64,000 nt of DNA, taken from positions 479,497,375-479,561,374 of the forward strand of contig CM041776.1 in the NCBI GenBank assembly GCA_023374045.1. Direction: 5' to 3'. The position numbers and the translations under genes are program-made. The notes beneath the pieces are model-generated. The model worked only from the letters and a program-made list of their open reading frames with translations. It had not been told where the DNA came from and did no database searches. Shown here piece by piece: positions 10,421-21,655 of the stretch (the first letter of the stretch is position 1; every line of letters begins with the position of its first letter). The DNA comes from Limonium bicolor (Eukaryota; Streptophyta; Magnoliopsida; Caryophyllales; Plumbaginaceae).

Positions 10421-12680
10421 TGTTATAACCCAAGATTTGGTTATATTTTATTTCGTTACTATGGTTCATTAGTTGGTCCATTCTGAATTTAGGACACGGA
10501 AGTCCTTATTAAAGAAGATGAGGCCGAATGAGTCTTTTCCCTTCCTTATTTTTATTTCTGGTGAGGTTAATCCCTTAATCATTTTATTTCCTTTCCTCTT
10601 ATTATTTCAATTCCTTCCTTCTTAATTACTCTCACTTCTAAAACACGTTCTCACGATCATCTACGCTCCTCTTCTCGCTCAGTTGGAAAACCCCAACCCT
10701 TCTCTTCTCTCTCTTGTTCTTCAGAGTTTTTCCTCTCCTGCGTTGTGTTTTCTGATCGTTCGTTCGTTGTGCTGCCATTGGGGATTCTGCGTTTGCTTCT
10801 TCTCCTCCATTGCAATCAGGTTTGCGAATTGTATATGGATTATACAACTCAGTTTCAGTTTTGAGGTTTTAGGTTTTGAGAACTTTCTCTTTCTGATTTT
10901 ACCTCTGCAATCTGATTGTGAATCAGCGTTGGCTTCTCTGTCCCGATCGATTTCTCCTGCTGTTGGCTTCGTCTGTGATTCCGTATCAGAATCAGGTGAG
11001 GTTCTGTATTGCGTTTGTCAATGGTAGTCCAGGGTTGTGAAGTTCTGTTTTCTGAGTTGGGTTGTCTCTGCATTTGTTATTGGTTCAGTGTTTTGATATT
11101 GCGTTTCGGTCTGCGTTGGCTGAGTTCTGCTGCTTCGGACTGTGAGGTTTTCGTCTCTGCATCAGATTTGGGTTTCGTCTACTAATTGCGAGGTAGGTGG
11201 CTTATGGATTCGACTTGTGTGTTCAGCCTTGGGGAGTTTCGTTCCGGTTCTGAGTTTAAATGTGTTTTTGCCTTGCAATTGTGGTTGCGAATTGTCTGTT
11301 TGATGGTGTTTTAATGCTTACAAACCCCCAAGGTTGTTTTCTGAAAACCTATATTGTTTTGACAGTGTTTTGATGCTTCTGTTCTGTGTGAAAATCGCCT
11401 CTGTTCTCTGTATTTTTCGGCGTGTCCAAACTTCTGTCCGACCGTTGAAGTTCGGACATGCCCTTCTGCGCTTAAACTTTCTGAAGTTTTCGCTGTGTCC
11501 GAACTTCTGTCCGAGCTTTGAAGTTCGGACACAGCCTTCTGTTTTTCTCTGATTTTGGCTTCGACTTGTGTCCGAACATCTGATGTCCGGACACAAGTTC
11601 GGACTCTGCACGTTCTGATTTCCGAAGAACGTCCGAACATCCGTCCGAACTTGGATGTTCGGACACCTCTGTCTCCTCTGCTGTTTTGAAGTTCGACCTG
11701 TGTCCGAACTTCGTAGTTCGGACACATGTTCGGACATCTGTCTGATTTCATCTTCTGAGTCTCGACTTGTGTCCGAACGTTGATGTCCGGACATAAGTTC
11801 GGACATACCTCTGTTTTGACTATAACTTGCTCGTTTGAGCTCCGTTTTGACTTCCGTTTGCGGGGTTGGATTCCCCTTCTGATTTCCAAGCCATCTATGT
11901 GCTTTCTGGTGCCTTTGGTGCACATATGCTTATCTGTATTTAAGCTTCTGTTTTGGGACCTAGTTATCTCTGTGTCTGAACCTTTGGATGGCTGGTTTCG
12001 CTGTCTCGTAGCGCGCTATGTAGGATCCTTCTGTTCACGGGTGATGTTCCCCGTTCTGTTCACGGGTGTTTACACCTGTTCTGTTTACGAGTGAGGTTTC
12101 CTCGTTCTGTTCACGAGCTGGTTGCTCGTTCTGTCTGTATGCTGTGATCGCTAGTGTCCCACTCTATTTTCTGCTTCTGTCTGCTTCTGCTCTGTTTAGT
12201 CCCTTAATGAATGGACTTCTGTTTCTGATTTCTGACATGTTTATGGATTCTTTGACTCCTTCTGATTTGTCAATATTCTATAAATGTTTTGAGCATGCTG
12301 GTTGATGAAGTTGGTCATCTACTGGGCATAGTTGTGTGCTCATTCCCTACTTCTAACGCTTTTGCAGATTGATTAGCGAGGATCGTCTACCCTCAGCTTC
12401 TGGAGTTTAGTTCATATGTTATTTGATTCGTTTGAGACTTTGTATTTGAATTTGAGCCTTTGGGCCTCTTCTGTTGGCTTTTGCTTTGATATTCGTTTTG
12501 GTGGGTTCTGTAATACTTTTGGGATGATACGACATCATTTGATTATACTTTATTTAAGTATTTCGTTTGGGCCTTATTTGTTTATCTGTTTAAGTTTGCT
12601 TATTTGAGCCTTGCGTTATTATGTAATAATACGCGGCGTGTGACACCCCTAACTCCTAGGCCAGTGTTGGGGGTGTTACA
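10421..12680 (+). repeat. Right LTR of element B (2260 bp)
   Basis: It aligns end to end with the left LTR, beginning TGTTATAACCC and ending GGGGGTGTTACA, followed by the gaaga duplication. Its palindrome cassette lies at about 11422-11806. Small differences from the left LTR include changed bases in palindrome arms, for example GTCCAAAC near 11425 against GTCCGAAC in the left copy. Confidence 0.93.
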
Positions 12681-12994
12681 GAAGAAGCATTGTATTTGTA
12701 TTTGGAACCTAGTAAACTCGGTTATGTATGTTGTATTGTATGGTATTGTAAGTAAAGTGTTGAATGGAGCATTGTAGTATTGGATTGGTAAACGGGGTAT
12801 GAATTGTAGATGTGTAGTACTCGGGATTCCGGTCCATCAGACCGATGCTGTATGTAGTAATAGTAGCCTTGTTAGTCACGTGGGTAGCTAATGGCAATGT
12901 ATCACCCACTGTATGTAAGTATGTATCCGCTGCGTGAATCTGGAAACACGAGGAGATTGGACGGTATGACAGTATTATCAGTAGGGGTGTTACA
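12681..12994 (+). mobile_element. Right end of element A1 beyond the element B insertion
   Basis: This non-coding segment starts with the second gaaga copy and ends with GGGGTGTTACA, the inverted partner of the A1 left end. It restores the A1 LTR interrupted at 6466. No reading frame of interest is present. Confidence 0.75.
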
Positions 12995-15224
12995 CCTCAT
13001 GGGTAGCCAGCTGATCAGTAATCTGATGCTTGAGAGCATTGTCCAGTTTGGAGGAGAACATTAAACCTGACTTATCTAAATTAATGCACTGACCAGAAGC
13101 TTGTTTAAAATCTTGAAGGATCTGATCCAAAGTAGCTGCATTGTTGGAGGTTGCTGCCCCAAATAGAATGCAATCATCCGCGAAAAGCAAACTATTAATA
13201 GAGAGAGATGAATGTGGCAACTGAAAACCCTGATAAAGCCCCACATTTTGAGCCAAGTCAAGAGAGGAAGTCAAGACTTCCATACAACAAATAAACAGAT
13301 AAGGAGATAGAGGATTGCCTTGCCTTAAACCTCTCTGTGGATAGAAAGTAGTACCCGGATGCCCATTAATCAAGACTGCCGAACTGACAGTGGATAAACA
13401 CTTAGAAACCAAGTTAATCCAATTCTGGTGAAAACCCATATGTGTGGGAACTGCCAAAACGAAAGACCACTCCAGACGATCAAACGCTTTAGCCATATCA
13501 ACCTTGAAAGCGAAATGACCTCTTCTCCTAGCCTTTGACTTACGCATTGAGAACATGATTTCATGTGCTAGCATAATTTGATCTGAACTGAGCCGACCAT
13601 TAACAAAAGCACCCTGGCTATCGGAGATAACCAGCGGCATGACCTGCTGAATACGATTAACAAGAACTTTGGAAATGACCCTGTAAATGGTATTACACAA
13701 AGAAATGGGCCGATAATCTGTAACTGAAGCAGCAGAGGCTTTTTTCGGTATCAACGCAATGTGAGTGTGGTTTAACCCCTCACATAAAGCATCCGAATTT
13801 AAAAAGGAAAGAGCAGTAGTGATAAAATCATCTCCAATATCAGACCAGTAAGTACGCAAGAAAACCCCGTTTATCCCATCAGGCCCCGGGGCTTTACTTG
13901 GATTAAGCTGAGAGTAAGCTGAAACAATCTCTTCCCTAGTATATGGTAGTCCCATAGCAGCATGATAGTTAGGAGGGATTCTACCTTCAACACAAGCCAA
14001 TAAGTGAGGGGCTGGCAGTGGATTGGTGGAAGTAAACAAGCCTGTGAAAAAACTGCGCATGACAAATTCAATGCCATGCCATGATGTCCGAGGTTGATGA
14101 GTAGCCGAAGAAAGGGACAGAATTAAATTCTGGCGACTACGCAACTTATGCCGTGCGAAAAAGTATGCTGTATTTCGATCACCAGCTTGAATCCAGTCTT
14201 GTCTAGCACGCTGATGGAGACGTTGCTCCTCCTTAAGCAATAGAGAGTCAATAGACTTAGATAAAGCAGACCACCTATAAGAGTCCTGATCAGATAGCAG
14301 AGTGGAGGAGAGGGAATCCATTTGCTTAACAGTATCTGCGATCAACTTACGTTCAATCCACACCTGCTTAGCTCCCCATTGACGAAGCCGATTACCACAA
14401 AGCCGGACTTTAGACATGTAATTGAGATTGGGCATGACGCAAACCTGGTGAACCGTACTCTTGCAATAAGGATGAGCTGCCCAACAATTCTCAAACTTAA
14501 AAGGCTTGGGACCTCGCCTAAAGGAAGGGTAAAGTACGAACTTTATAGGCCGATGATCTGAAGAATTCCAAGGTAAATGCACATTTAGGGCTGATGGAAA
14601 CATGTGTAGCCATTGATCATTGCATAAGAATCTATCTAAGCGACTCTTGACATTAAAATGGTGTCTGCCTCTGTTTGTGCATGTAAATTTGGTCCCCTTA
14701 TAACCCAGATCATATAGCTTACAATCTGCTAAACACTTGCGAAAAGAGAGCATGGAGGAATGCTGACGAGAACCCCAGCCTAGATGCTCATCTGAATATA
14801 AGACTTCATTGAAATCACCTCCTAAGACCCAAGGTCCATGCCACTGAGAATAAAGATAAGACAAAAGGTTCCATGTTTTCCATTTCAGAGCATGTTCAGT
14901 CCAACCGTACAAACCCGTGAGTCTCCAAGAACTACCACCCACAGTCTTAACTAAGCAGTCTATATGCCGACTAGAATAACTAAGCAATTGTACATCAAAC
15001 ATTGGTTTCCAAAAGAGGGCTACACCTGCCCTACGACCAACACTATCACCCGCAATCCAAAAATACTGCCTAAAACAGCTAGCAACAGACTTCATCTCAT
15101 AGGAAGATAACTTTGTTTCGGACAAAAACAAAAAGGCGGGTGAATGTGACCGTACAAGCTCCCTAAGTTAGCAAATTGAGGCAGCGGAGCCAAGCCCACG
15201 ACAATTCGCCACTATAAACGACAT
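12995..15224 (-). pseudogene. LINE ORF2, 5' part: AP endonuclease and reverse transcriptase
   Basis: ORF2 most likely starts at ATG 15224 (MSFIVANCRGLGSAASIC), the usual plant L1 start. An in-frame TAA at 15170-15168 follows, then the frame stays open to 12995. The endonuclease that nicks target DNA shows LFLSETKLS, GGDFNEVLY, SRLDRFLCN and SSDHRPI. The RT shows NPSKAPGPDGI, IALIPKK, DYRPISLCN, FKVDMAKAFDRLEW, GLRQGNPLSPYLF and the catalytic FADD in LLFADDCILFG. Coding stops abruptly at element A1 and resumes at 2577 in the correct frame. The long open frame apart from one nonsense codon suggests the LINE is not very old. Confidence 0.9.
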
Positions 15225-16396
15225 TTATATGTGGCGACCCTGGGATGTCCCCAGACGCCTGATCAGATGAACATTCCATAATCCCTTTGCCCTTCTTGGC
15301 TACCTCTTCAAGGTCATGCAGCTCCCGAATCTCTGTCTCAGTGGAGGAGGACTGGACAGCAGCCATCTTCCTTTTACGCCCATTGGATCCTTGTGAACCA
15401 GTCGCATCTGTCGCAGCAGCAGTAGTAGAGAGAGTAAGCTCAGTGGATGGGATTGGGTTAACATTCATGTGCATAGGTGACGGAATTTCGCCCTCCTCAA
15501 GAGCAGCATCAGTCGATGGCAGAACAGAAGAGTAGCCAAACCAGAGCATCAGAAACAATGGCTTGAACAACAGCACAATAAGCAGATGGCAACGTCCCTT
15601 CCTCCGGTTGAAAAGAACCCAAGTCTGGGACGTCCTGACGTGGGTGACCAGAAGTTGTGGATCCCGCCTTAAGCCACAGACCATAGTTAAGCTCGTCCTC
15701 CGTAGCCTCCGTGCGATAAGGACAGTCACGGACCACATGAGTAAAACGGCCACACAGAAAACATATGTTAGGGAGGCGTTCATAAGTAATCCTCAAAATG
15801 GTTGGCTTGCCTCCAAGGGAAATAGTAATGAAACGGAGCAATGGCCTGGTAACATCAATATTGACTTTTATACGCATGAAGGAACCGGGTTGGCGATGAT
15901 CGAGAGCCATGTAGTCTTGGAAAATGCCAATACGGTTGCCGATTCGATGAGCAAAAGTGGGGGTCATGAACTGCAGCGGAACATCATGGAGACGGATCCA
16001 GAAGGAGGTGTAACGGAAATCATGCTCACGGGGGGCTTTGTACTGGTCTACCGTGGTCAACACCAACAGGCAGCCGTCATAAGTCCAAGGCCCTCGCGAT
16101 AACGCGCCATGAAGACGTTCTTCATCAGGCAGAGTGAACAGGAAGAGGTCAGCACCAAAATTACGAATCCGAAGCTCAAATTCACATTTCCATGCCTTTC
16201 CCAAAGTGCGCTCCAGCAGTTTGACGTCGACGGAGCGAGCAATCAGAACTTTGCCCAGCAAAGAGCACTGAAACGACGCAGCAGAGGAATCAGAAGCCAA
16301 ATCGTCAACATCCAGAGATACTTCTTCAGCAGCAGTGAGGGTAAGGCCCACACACTTAGAAGCCAAACCATCAACCTTGGAAGAAGAAGCTGCCAT
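15163..16396 (-). pseudogene. LINE ORF1: RNA-binding protein with DUF4283-like region and CCHC knuckle
   Basis: The best start is ATG 16396 (MAASSSKVDGLASKCVGLTL); upstream sequence in the same frame looks like leader. The N-terminal half resembles the DUF4283-type domain of plant LINE ORF1 proteins, with GALSRGPWTYDGCLLVL and FWIRLHDVPLQFM. A single zinc knuckle follows, CFLCGRFTHVVRDCP. Near 15530 the frame shifts: the likely true continuation is the Ser/Thr-rich and basic tail (GSNGRKRKMAAVQSSSTETE) that ends at 15163 and overlaps the start of ORF2. ORF1 proteins coat the element RNA and act as nucleic-acid chaperones. The frameshift breaks this copy. Confidence 0.83.
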
Positions 16397-16837
16397 ACTG
16401 AAGAAAAGAGGAGAGAAAGTATAGGTGGAAGAGAAAATTAAGAAGACAAAGATACGGGAGTGGAAGATCCAGAGAGGAGAGTTGGGCACGGATGAAGGCA
16501 GAGTGTGAATGGAACCCGATGATAAATAACCAAGCAGAAAACAAGGGCGATGGGAAGCATGCAGGATTAGGGTACTAGGGTATAATGATTTGCATGTATT
16601 AGGGTATGAGCTGGAGAATGAAGAAGATCGTAGCGTGGACGAATGGGTAAGAGATTGTGTAAATGTGTCATTAGGGTGAGGAAGGTGAACTGAAAAAAAC
16701 ACTGCAGTGCATGTCGAGGAAGACGAAGCAACAAGCTGACGGCGAGAAAGAGAGCAAACCCCTAGGGCAAGGAAAAAAAGAGTGAATCCTATTACAGGGG
16801 CAAGAAGTTATGTTTCAGATTCCAGTCATTGGTCCTC
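16397..16837 (-). other. 5' leader of the LINE
   Basis: This is the region between the right target-site duplication and the ORF1 start. In the minus orientation it begins GAGGACCAATGACTGG and is expected to hold the internal promoter of the element. I see no TATA motif I would assign. Confidence 0.65.
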
Positions 16838-16853
16838 TTCAAAAGAACAATTT
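16838..16853. repeat. LINE target-site duplication, 5' side
   Basis: This is the exact partner of 691-706, TTCAAAAGAACAATTT, and marks the 5' end of the LINE. Confidence 0.85.
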
Positions 16854-18699
16854 ATGCAACAATAATATTTTTAGTTTTTAAAATGCCTTAAATAGTACTA
16901 AATTGTGTAACAAGGGTATCCGCAAAAAAATGAAATAAGTATTATATATTACCTGAAAATGATATAAATTATAAAAATGTACATAAATATATATAAATTA
17001 CACAAAACTAAAACCATACAAATTCTAAAAATATATAATCTTTTGATGATTACTCATAGTGGAAGGAGTGAAGAGCTGAAAATATCTAATATATTATTTA
17101 GTTTCAAATATAATTTTGTATATGTATAATTAACGGTAATATCATTGACAATCGTAAATTTTGTTCTTTTTTACTTTTTTCTTCCGTGGATTTCAGCTTA
17201 AATGGATAAATGTACGATCCCTTTAACATCACCTTTTTGTTCCAAAAAATGGACGCTACATATACCACAACCCAAATGATTATCTATGCTCTATATTTTA
17301 GTCGTACAATATTAGATAAAGGCACCTTATTTGCCTTTATCATAAAGGTAACAATATATGTCATCGATATAAAATTATATATACCATGGGTATATATAAT
17401 ATTAGCCATGATTATATATAAATAATAACCATCATATAAAATACTATCTTAATATATAAATAATTGTTAGTAATAAATTTAAGTGAATCTTAACGTTTAT
17501 GAACAAAAACTTTCTTATGGTGGTTTTTTTTATGTGTGGTGTAGGATAATCCTTTTTAACTTGTTTTATATTTTATAATGTCGTCATTGATTCGACACAT
17601 ATTAAAGGTTTGTGGTAACGACCTTAAACCCTTCACTACATACCCTAAAATAGGTTTTCATTGTTTTAGCTTTCCTATGGTGGTATTTAAGATCTATGCT
17701 GACTAATACGTTCAAGTATATGAACAACTAATAATCTTTTATTTATTAGTTTAAGCTTTTATATACAAAAAATCGTTGCCATAGACATTAAGATATGTAA
17801 GCCATGTATATATAAATATGTATGCCATAGCTAAATAAAATATTGGCCATGGTTGTATATCGTTAATATTCCATTGCTTGTATAAAGGGTTTATGGTTTA
17901 GGGTCTTACAATGTTTGTATTACAAACTCTAAAAGTGTTTCGGTATTTTTTAACTGATCATATGTCATTTTTATGGTTTGTGGTATAGGGTAATGTTGGT
18001 GTAGAGTCATCTTAAAAAAATCATTTTGAGGCTAGCTACTAAGCCTGTAGCTTGTATGTCGCCAGCAGCCAATGAGTGCATTTAGTAATTTTGTAACTAC
18101 AAATAACAACTTCTTTAAAAATTATTAGTTATCTGGTGGCTATCAATTTTCATATATATGGCTAATATTTCCTATAAAAATGGCTAACATTTTTTTCTAT
18201 ATGGTTGACATTAATGCCTTTATGTAAAAGCAATTTGGTGTCCTTTAGCGTAACCACACCCTATTTTAGTTCCAACTCTCCTAAATACTCTAATGATGAC
18301 AACTGCGGGAATAATTTGGCTTAACAAGTTTCTCTTGAGGTAGGTTCCCTAAGTGTGTTAGTATTTATTTCTTTTGGATTAACAACATAGATCCAAGTAA
18401 AAGACACGAACAAGTGATTATTAGATTTTATATTGCCAGACTAAGGCCTATCACCACAACAGGTAAGTAATAACTAAATATAATTACTAAAGTATGATAT
18501 ATGGGTAGAACAAATATTAAGATCCAAAAGTCAAGTATCTTACAAAAGTCTGGTTGGTGTAGGTAAGAAGTAATAAGCTAAGGAGTTAGGGGATGCTATG
18601 CATGGTGTAGGCTATAAAGTTTTCCCCATGGAAATGATATATGGTTTAAAATAGACAACTTTGGTAGCTTAGACATAATAAGACAATAAGGATGATAGA
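16854..18699. other. AT-rich DNA with no recognised gene
   Basis: The stretch is strongly AT-rich with many TATATAAA and CCATG(G) simple motifs. No ORF resembles a known protein. The part from about 18465 to 18620 has a diverged direct repeat at about 23285-23455, so it may be the edge of an old element. I see nothing else in it. Confidence 0.5.
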
Positions 18700-19217
18700 G
18701 TGATCAATAAGTAACAACAATCTCTTTAATTGGCTGCTAAACTTCGTAGACACGTCCAATTTAGGCTTCGGTACCTTCGCTGAATTCATACTCTTAGGGG
18801 CTTTGGTGTCTTTATAGTCTTAAACCACGATCCTTTTTGCTCAAGATATGCATCTTTATTAGCATGTTGAGCCCAATATGGCTGAAGAAACATATCCCTT
18901 TTCATCATCCAACGATTCACCAACCCTTTGGAAAACCTGGTCAACATCCCTCCAAGAATGATCCCCTGATTAACCTATTTGGACTCTGAAAGAGCAATAA
19001 GGAACAAAATTGAAGGTTAATGAGGATCCTATCCTTGATATAGTGCATCTAGATTACATCTCGGGTGTAGACAACATGCTTCCTTGAGAACAGATAGTGA
19101 TGTTGTGTGATAGAGTGGAGGGGAAGATGCGTTGCAATCCTTAGCATCTTGGTGAAGTTAGTGACTTCTCCTTCCAACGGAAGGACATATCTTTGTGACT
19201 GATTTCCTATAGTTTCA

Positions 19218-19448
19218 TCAAAATCTATGCACTCTTCTTGATAGTATTGCTGAGCAACCAGTCATGTCTTGTTCCTGGTAACTACCCTTGTGATTAAGCT
19301 TATGTATGAAAATCTTATCTAGTATGATCATGTGGTAATTAATTGGCCTAGGAACAAGATGAAACACCTTACATCTTTCTATTAGGTTAAGCTTCTCTTG
19401 CATTGCACAAATCCAGTCATGATCTTCAAGAGCTTCTTTCATATTCAT
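19218..19448 (-). pseudogene. Copia reverse transcriptase fragment
   Basis: The minus-strand frame reads MKEALEDHDWICAMQEKLN and then KVFHLVPRPIN, matching the start of the Copia RT domain, where a conserved Trp-x-x-Ala-Met-x-x-Glu block precedes W-x-L-V. The match fades after about 60 residues into unrelated or decayed sequence. No RT active site, integrase or LTR can be assigned, so this is a short relic. Confidence 0.65.
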
Positions 19449-19499
19449 TGTCTATAGGTTGAAGATTGAGACATGGGTGGTGACCTAGATTTTTTTTAT

Positions 19500-21655
19500 T
19501 TGTTTACGATTTGCAAAGGGAGTTCATGATGATTCCGATCTTATATTAGTAAACTTATGACATTATTCTGGTCATTGTATTAGCTTTGAGGAAGGAGGGG
19601 TAGCTGTGTCATTTAGGTTTGTTATTTATTTTAGTTAAGGAAGAGAAGTTTCTTTTACGATATTGGTTTTCCCTCTTCATTTCTCTTGTCAGTTTCCCCA
19701 TTCATTTCCTATGCTCATGCTCTCATCTTCTCCCTTTGCTTTTCTCTTTCTAATATTCTTCCAAGTCAAATTGTTGGAGTGGTTCGCTTGTGGAATTCCA
19801 TTCATCAATCAGTCGTTCTTCAGGTTTGAGTTGTAGTTTTGATTTCGTTCTTTGTTGAGTTCCCTTCCTTTCTGATTTTGGTTCAAAATCTGATTGTTCA
19901 GTTCGTTGTCTATCTAGTTCGAGAGTGATTCGAGGAGGGCAATGTGTGGAGTTTGTCAAGTTGTGGTTGTGTCGGATGTGAGGTAGGTGGTAGATGGATT
20001 TGGTTGGTGGTGTGTTCACCCACGAGGGTTTCCAGTTATCGTTTTGTTTCCATATGTTTGTTTGATTCTTTGTTTTGTGGTGATTATGACTTGTTATGAT
20101 TTGCGGTTTCATTTGTTCAAACCCGTGGGAGGGTTTTGGAATGCATATTTTGATAAGAACTGATATATATTTATGGTGATTTATGGGATTTGGTTTGCTT
20201 CATTTCGACTGTGATTTTTCTGCATACTGGTGTCCGGACGGGGCTTTGGATGCTGTGTTTTGCCGTCAGTTTGTGCTGTATCCAGACGGGGGTGGAGAGT
20301 CTTGGGATTGCAGTTCCACTTGTGTCCGAACTTGCAAGGACGGACAAGTCCAGAACAGCGTAAGAATTTTCTCGGACTTTGCCTGGACTTGTAAGTCTGG
20401 ACAGATGTCCGGACGCACTTTGTATTTGCAAGCCAGTATGCGTATGGACTTGTAAGGTTAAAAACATATCCGCATGTGTGTGTTTTTGTAGTTCAACTTG
20501 TGTTCGGACTTGTAGTCGGACACATGTGGACACCCCCTATGATTTGCCTAAGTTGCTCGTTTGAGCGTTGTTATGACTTCCGTTTATGGGGTTATGTTCC
20601 CCTAATGTGTATAAGCTTTAATATGTTTAGTATGAGTTTACATGCGTTTTCGGTTTGAAGTACTCAGTCTACTTCTGATTTCTGATTCGTTCTGAAGTGG
20701 TTAGCTATGACTTCTATTTGGCTTTTTCTGTTTGCAAAGCTTTTAGCTAGTGTGGTATTCTTAAAACACCTTATCTGTTATGAAGAAAAGCTTCTATTAT
20801 GGGGACCTAGTTATTTAGCTTCTGAGCCGTGGATGATCGGGTCTAGCTATCCCGTAGCATGCTACGCAGGATGTCCTTCTATTTCTGTTCCTCAGGGTTT
20901 TCTTAGGATGTTTAGTGACCGACGGGTCCATAGCTATCTTCGGCTTCTGATGTGGGATCTACGGATTCATAGGGCTTAGTGTTTACCCTTTTGATGTGTG
21001 AGCTGGTTTCTAGGGTATCGTTTCTGTTTTGTAAAGAGATATGTTCTGAACCACTCTGTTTGATCTCTGTTTAGAATTGTGATTGTGGTTTCTAATCCCG
21101 TTGTGCTTTGCTTCCATCTCTATTTCCGTCTTCTGGCTTCTGTTTATGTAAAACTTCTGATTCTGTAATGCTTTTGTCTTCTGTCTCTATATCTTCTGCT
21201 CTAATTTCTGATTCCGTTTTGATAAGCTTATGTGTATATATACGTATGTTCTGTAAAAGTGTTTTAAGCATGCTCAGCTAATAAAGTTTATCACCTATTG
21301 AGCTATGGTTTGCTTACTCCTATTATTCTGGCTATTGCAGGTTTTAGCATATTGTTGGAGACTTCTACTTCCGCTTTTGCTTTTAGTTTTGCTTTCCGGG
21401 CTTTGTATTTGTTTTGCGGCCTCGTGGCCTTTGTATTTACTTATGACTTTCGCTTTGTAATTCTTTTGGCTTCCGCTTTTGTAAGCAGTGCTTCCGCTTT
21501 ATAAGTGTATGGATAAGCTGTGAAATCGTTATTTATGTAATAAAAGAGTATTCTGTATCTGTTTTGGGTGTCGATAGTGTAGCCTTGTGTGTCTTAAGTA
21601 ATAAGCTTGTGGTGTGTGACAAGCTCAGAACTAGGGTGGTTTTAGGTTTGTTACA
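19500..21655 (+). repeat. Diverged LTR related to the element B LTR
   Basis: The left boundary is approximate. Landmarks follow the order seen in the B LTR: a pyrimidine-rich leader (19670-19760), GAGGTAGGTGG near 19980, a palindrome-like cassette (about 20231-20540), TTGCTCGTTTGAGC and CTTCCGTTTATGGGGTT near 20550-20600, GGGACCTAGTTATTTAGCTT near 20805, and an end GTTTGTTACA at 21655. There is no adjacent primer site or coding sequence, so it is probably a solo LTR of a sister family. Its cassette uses the same GTCCGAAC/GTCCGGAC words but is more degraded. Confidence 0.65.

Larger units (their letters stand above)
6467..12680 (+). mobile_element. Element B: chromovirus (Tekay/Del-like) derivative lacking most of pol
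   Basis: This is a complete LTR retrotransposon insertion: LTR 6467-8727, internal region 8728-10420, LTR 10421-12680, flanked by an exact 5-bp duplication gaaga (6462-6466 and 12681-12685). The initiator-Met-tRNA primer site follows the left LTR and a purine tract precedes the right one. The internal region is only 1.7 kb and encodes gag joined to the integrase C-terminus and chromodomain; protease, RT, RNase H and the integrase core are absent. It would have depended on enzymes from an intact relative. The LTRs differ at only a few scattered positions by eye, so insertion is recent relative to A1. Confidence 0.93.
2578..12994 (+). mobile_element. Element A1: 4.2-kb non-coding LTR-like element, split by element B
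   Basis: A1 consists of 2578-6466 plus 12681-12994 (about 4.2 kb). It starts TGAAATACCCC and ends GGGGTGTTACA; these ends are inverted copies matching at 9 of 11 bases, as in LTR termini. No coding region, primer site or second LTR copy is seen, so it is best read as a solo long LTR, or else a non-coding LARD-type element. A second copy of the family, A2, begins at 44506 with the same first bases. Landmarks are a pyrimidine-rich leader-like stretch (3120-3700), a palindrome cassette (4808-5039) and a TATG/TAAG-rich run (5868-6190). Orientation is inferred from the leader. No target-site duplication is visible. Confidence 0.7.
707..16837 (-). mobile_element. Full-length L1-type LINE, interrupted by nested LTR elements
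   Basis: This is a non-LTR retrotransposon on the minus strand. From its 5' end it has a leader (16837-16397), ORF1 with a CCHC knuckle, ORF2 with AP endonuclease, reverse transcriptase, a zinc-binding RVT region and RNase H, then a short A tail (T run near 704-713). Without the foreign 2578-12994 segment it is about 5.7 kb, a normal length for a plant L1. The exact 16-bp target-site duplication shows complete insertion without 5' truncation. It is now inactive: ORF1 is frameshifted, ORF2 has two in-frame stops, and 10.4 kb is inserted in the RT region. Confidence 0.9.

Noticed and set aside
2578..12994. Element A1 as a Helitron, because no target-site duplication is seen
   Set aside because: It does not start with TC or end with CTRR plus hairpin, and the inserted position is not between A and T. 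TG/CA ends with inverted similarity fit an LTR better.
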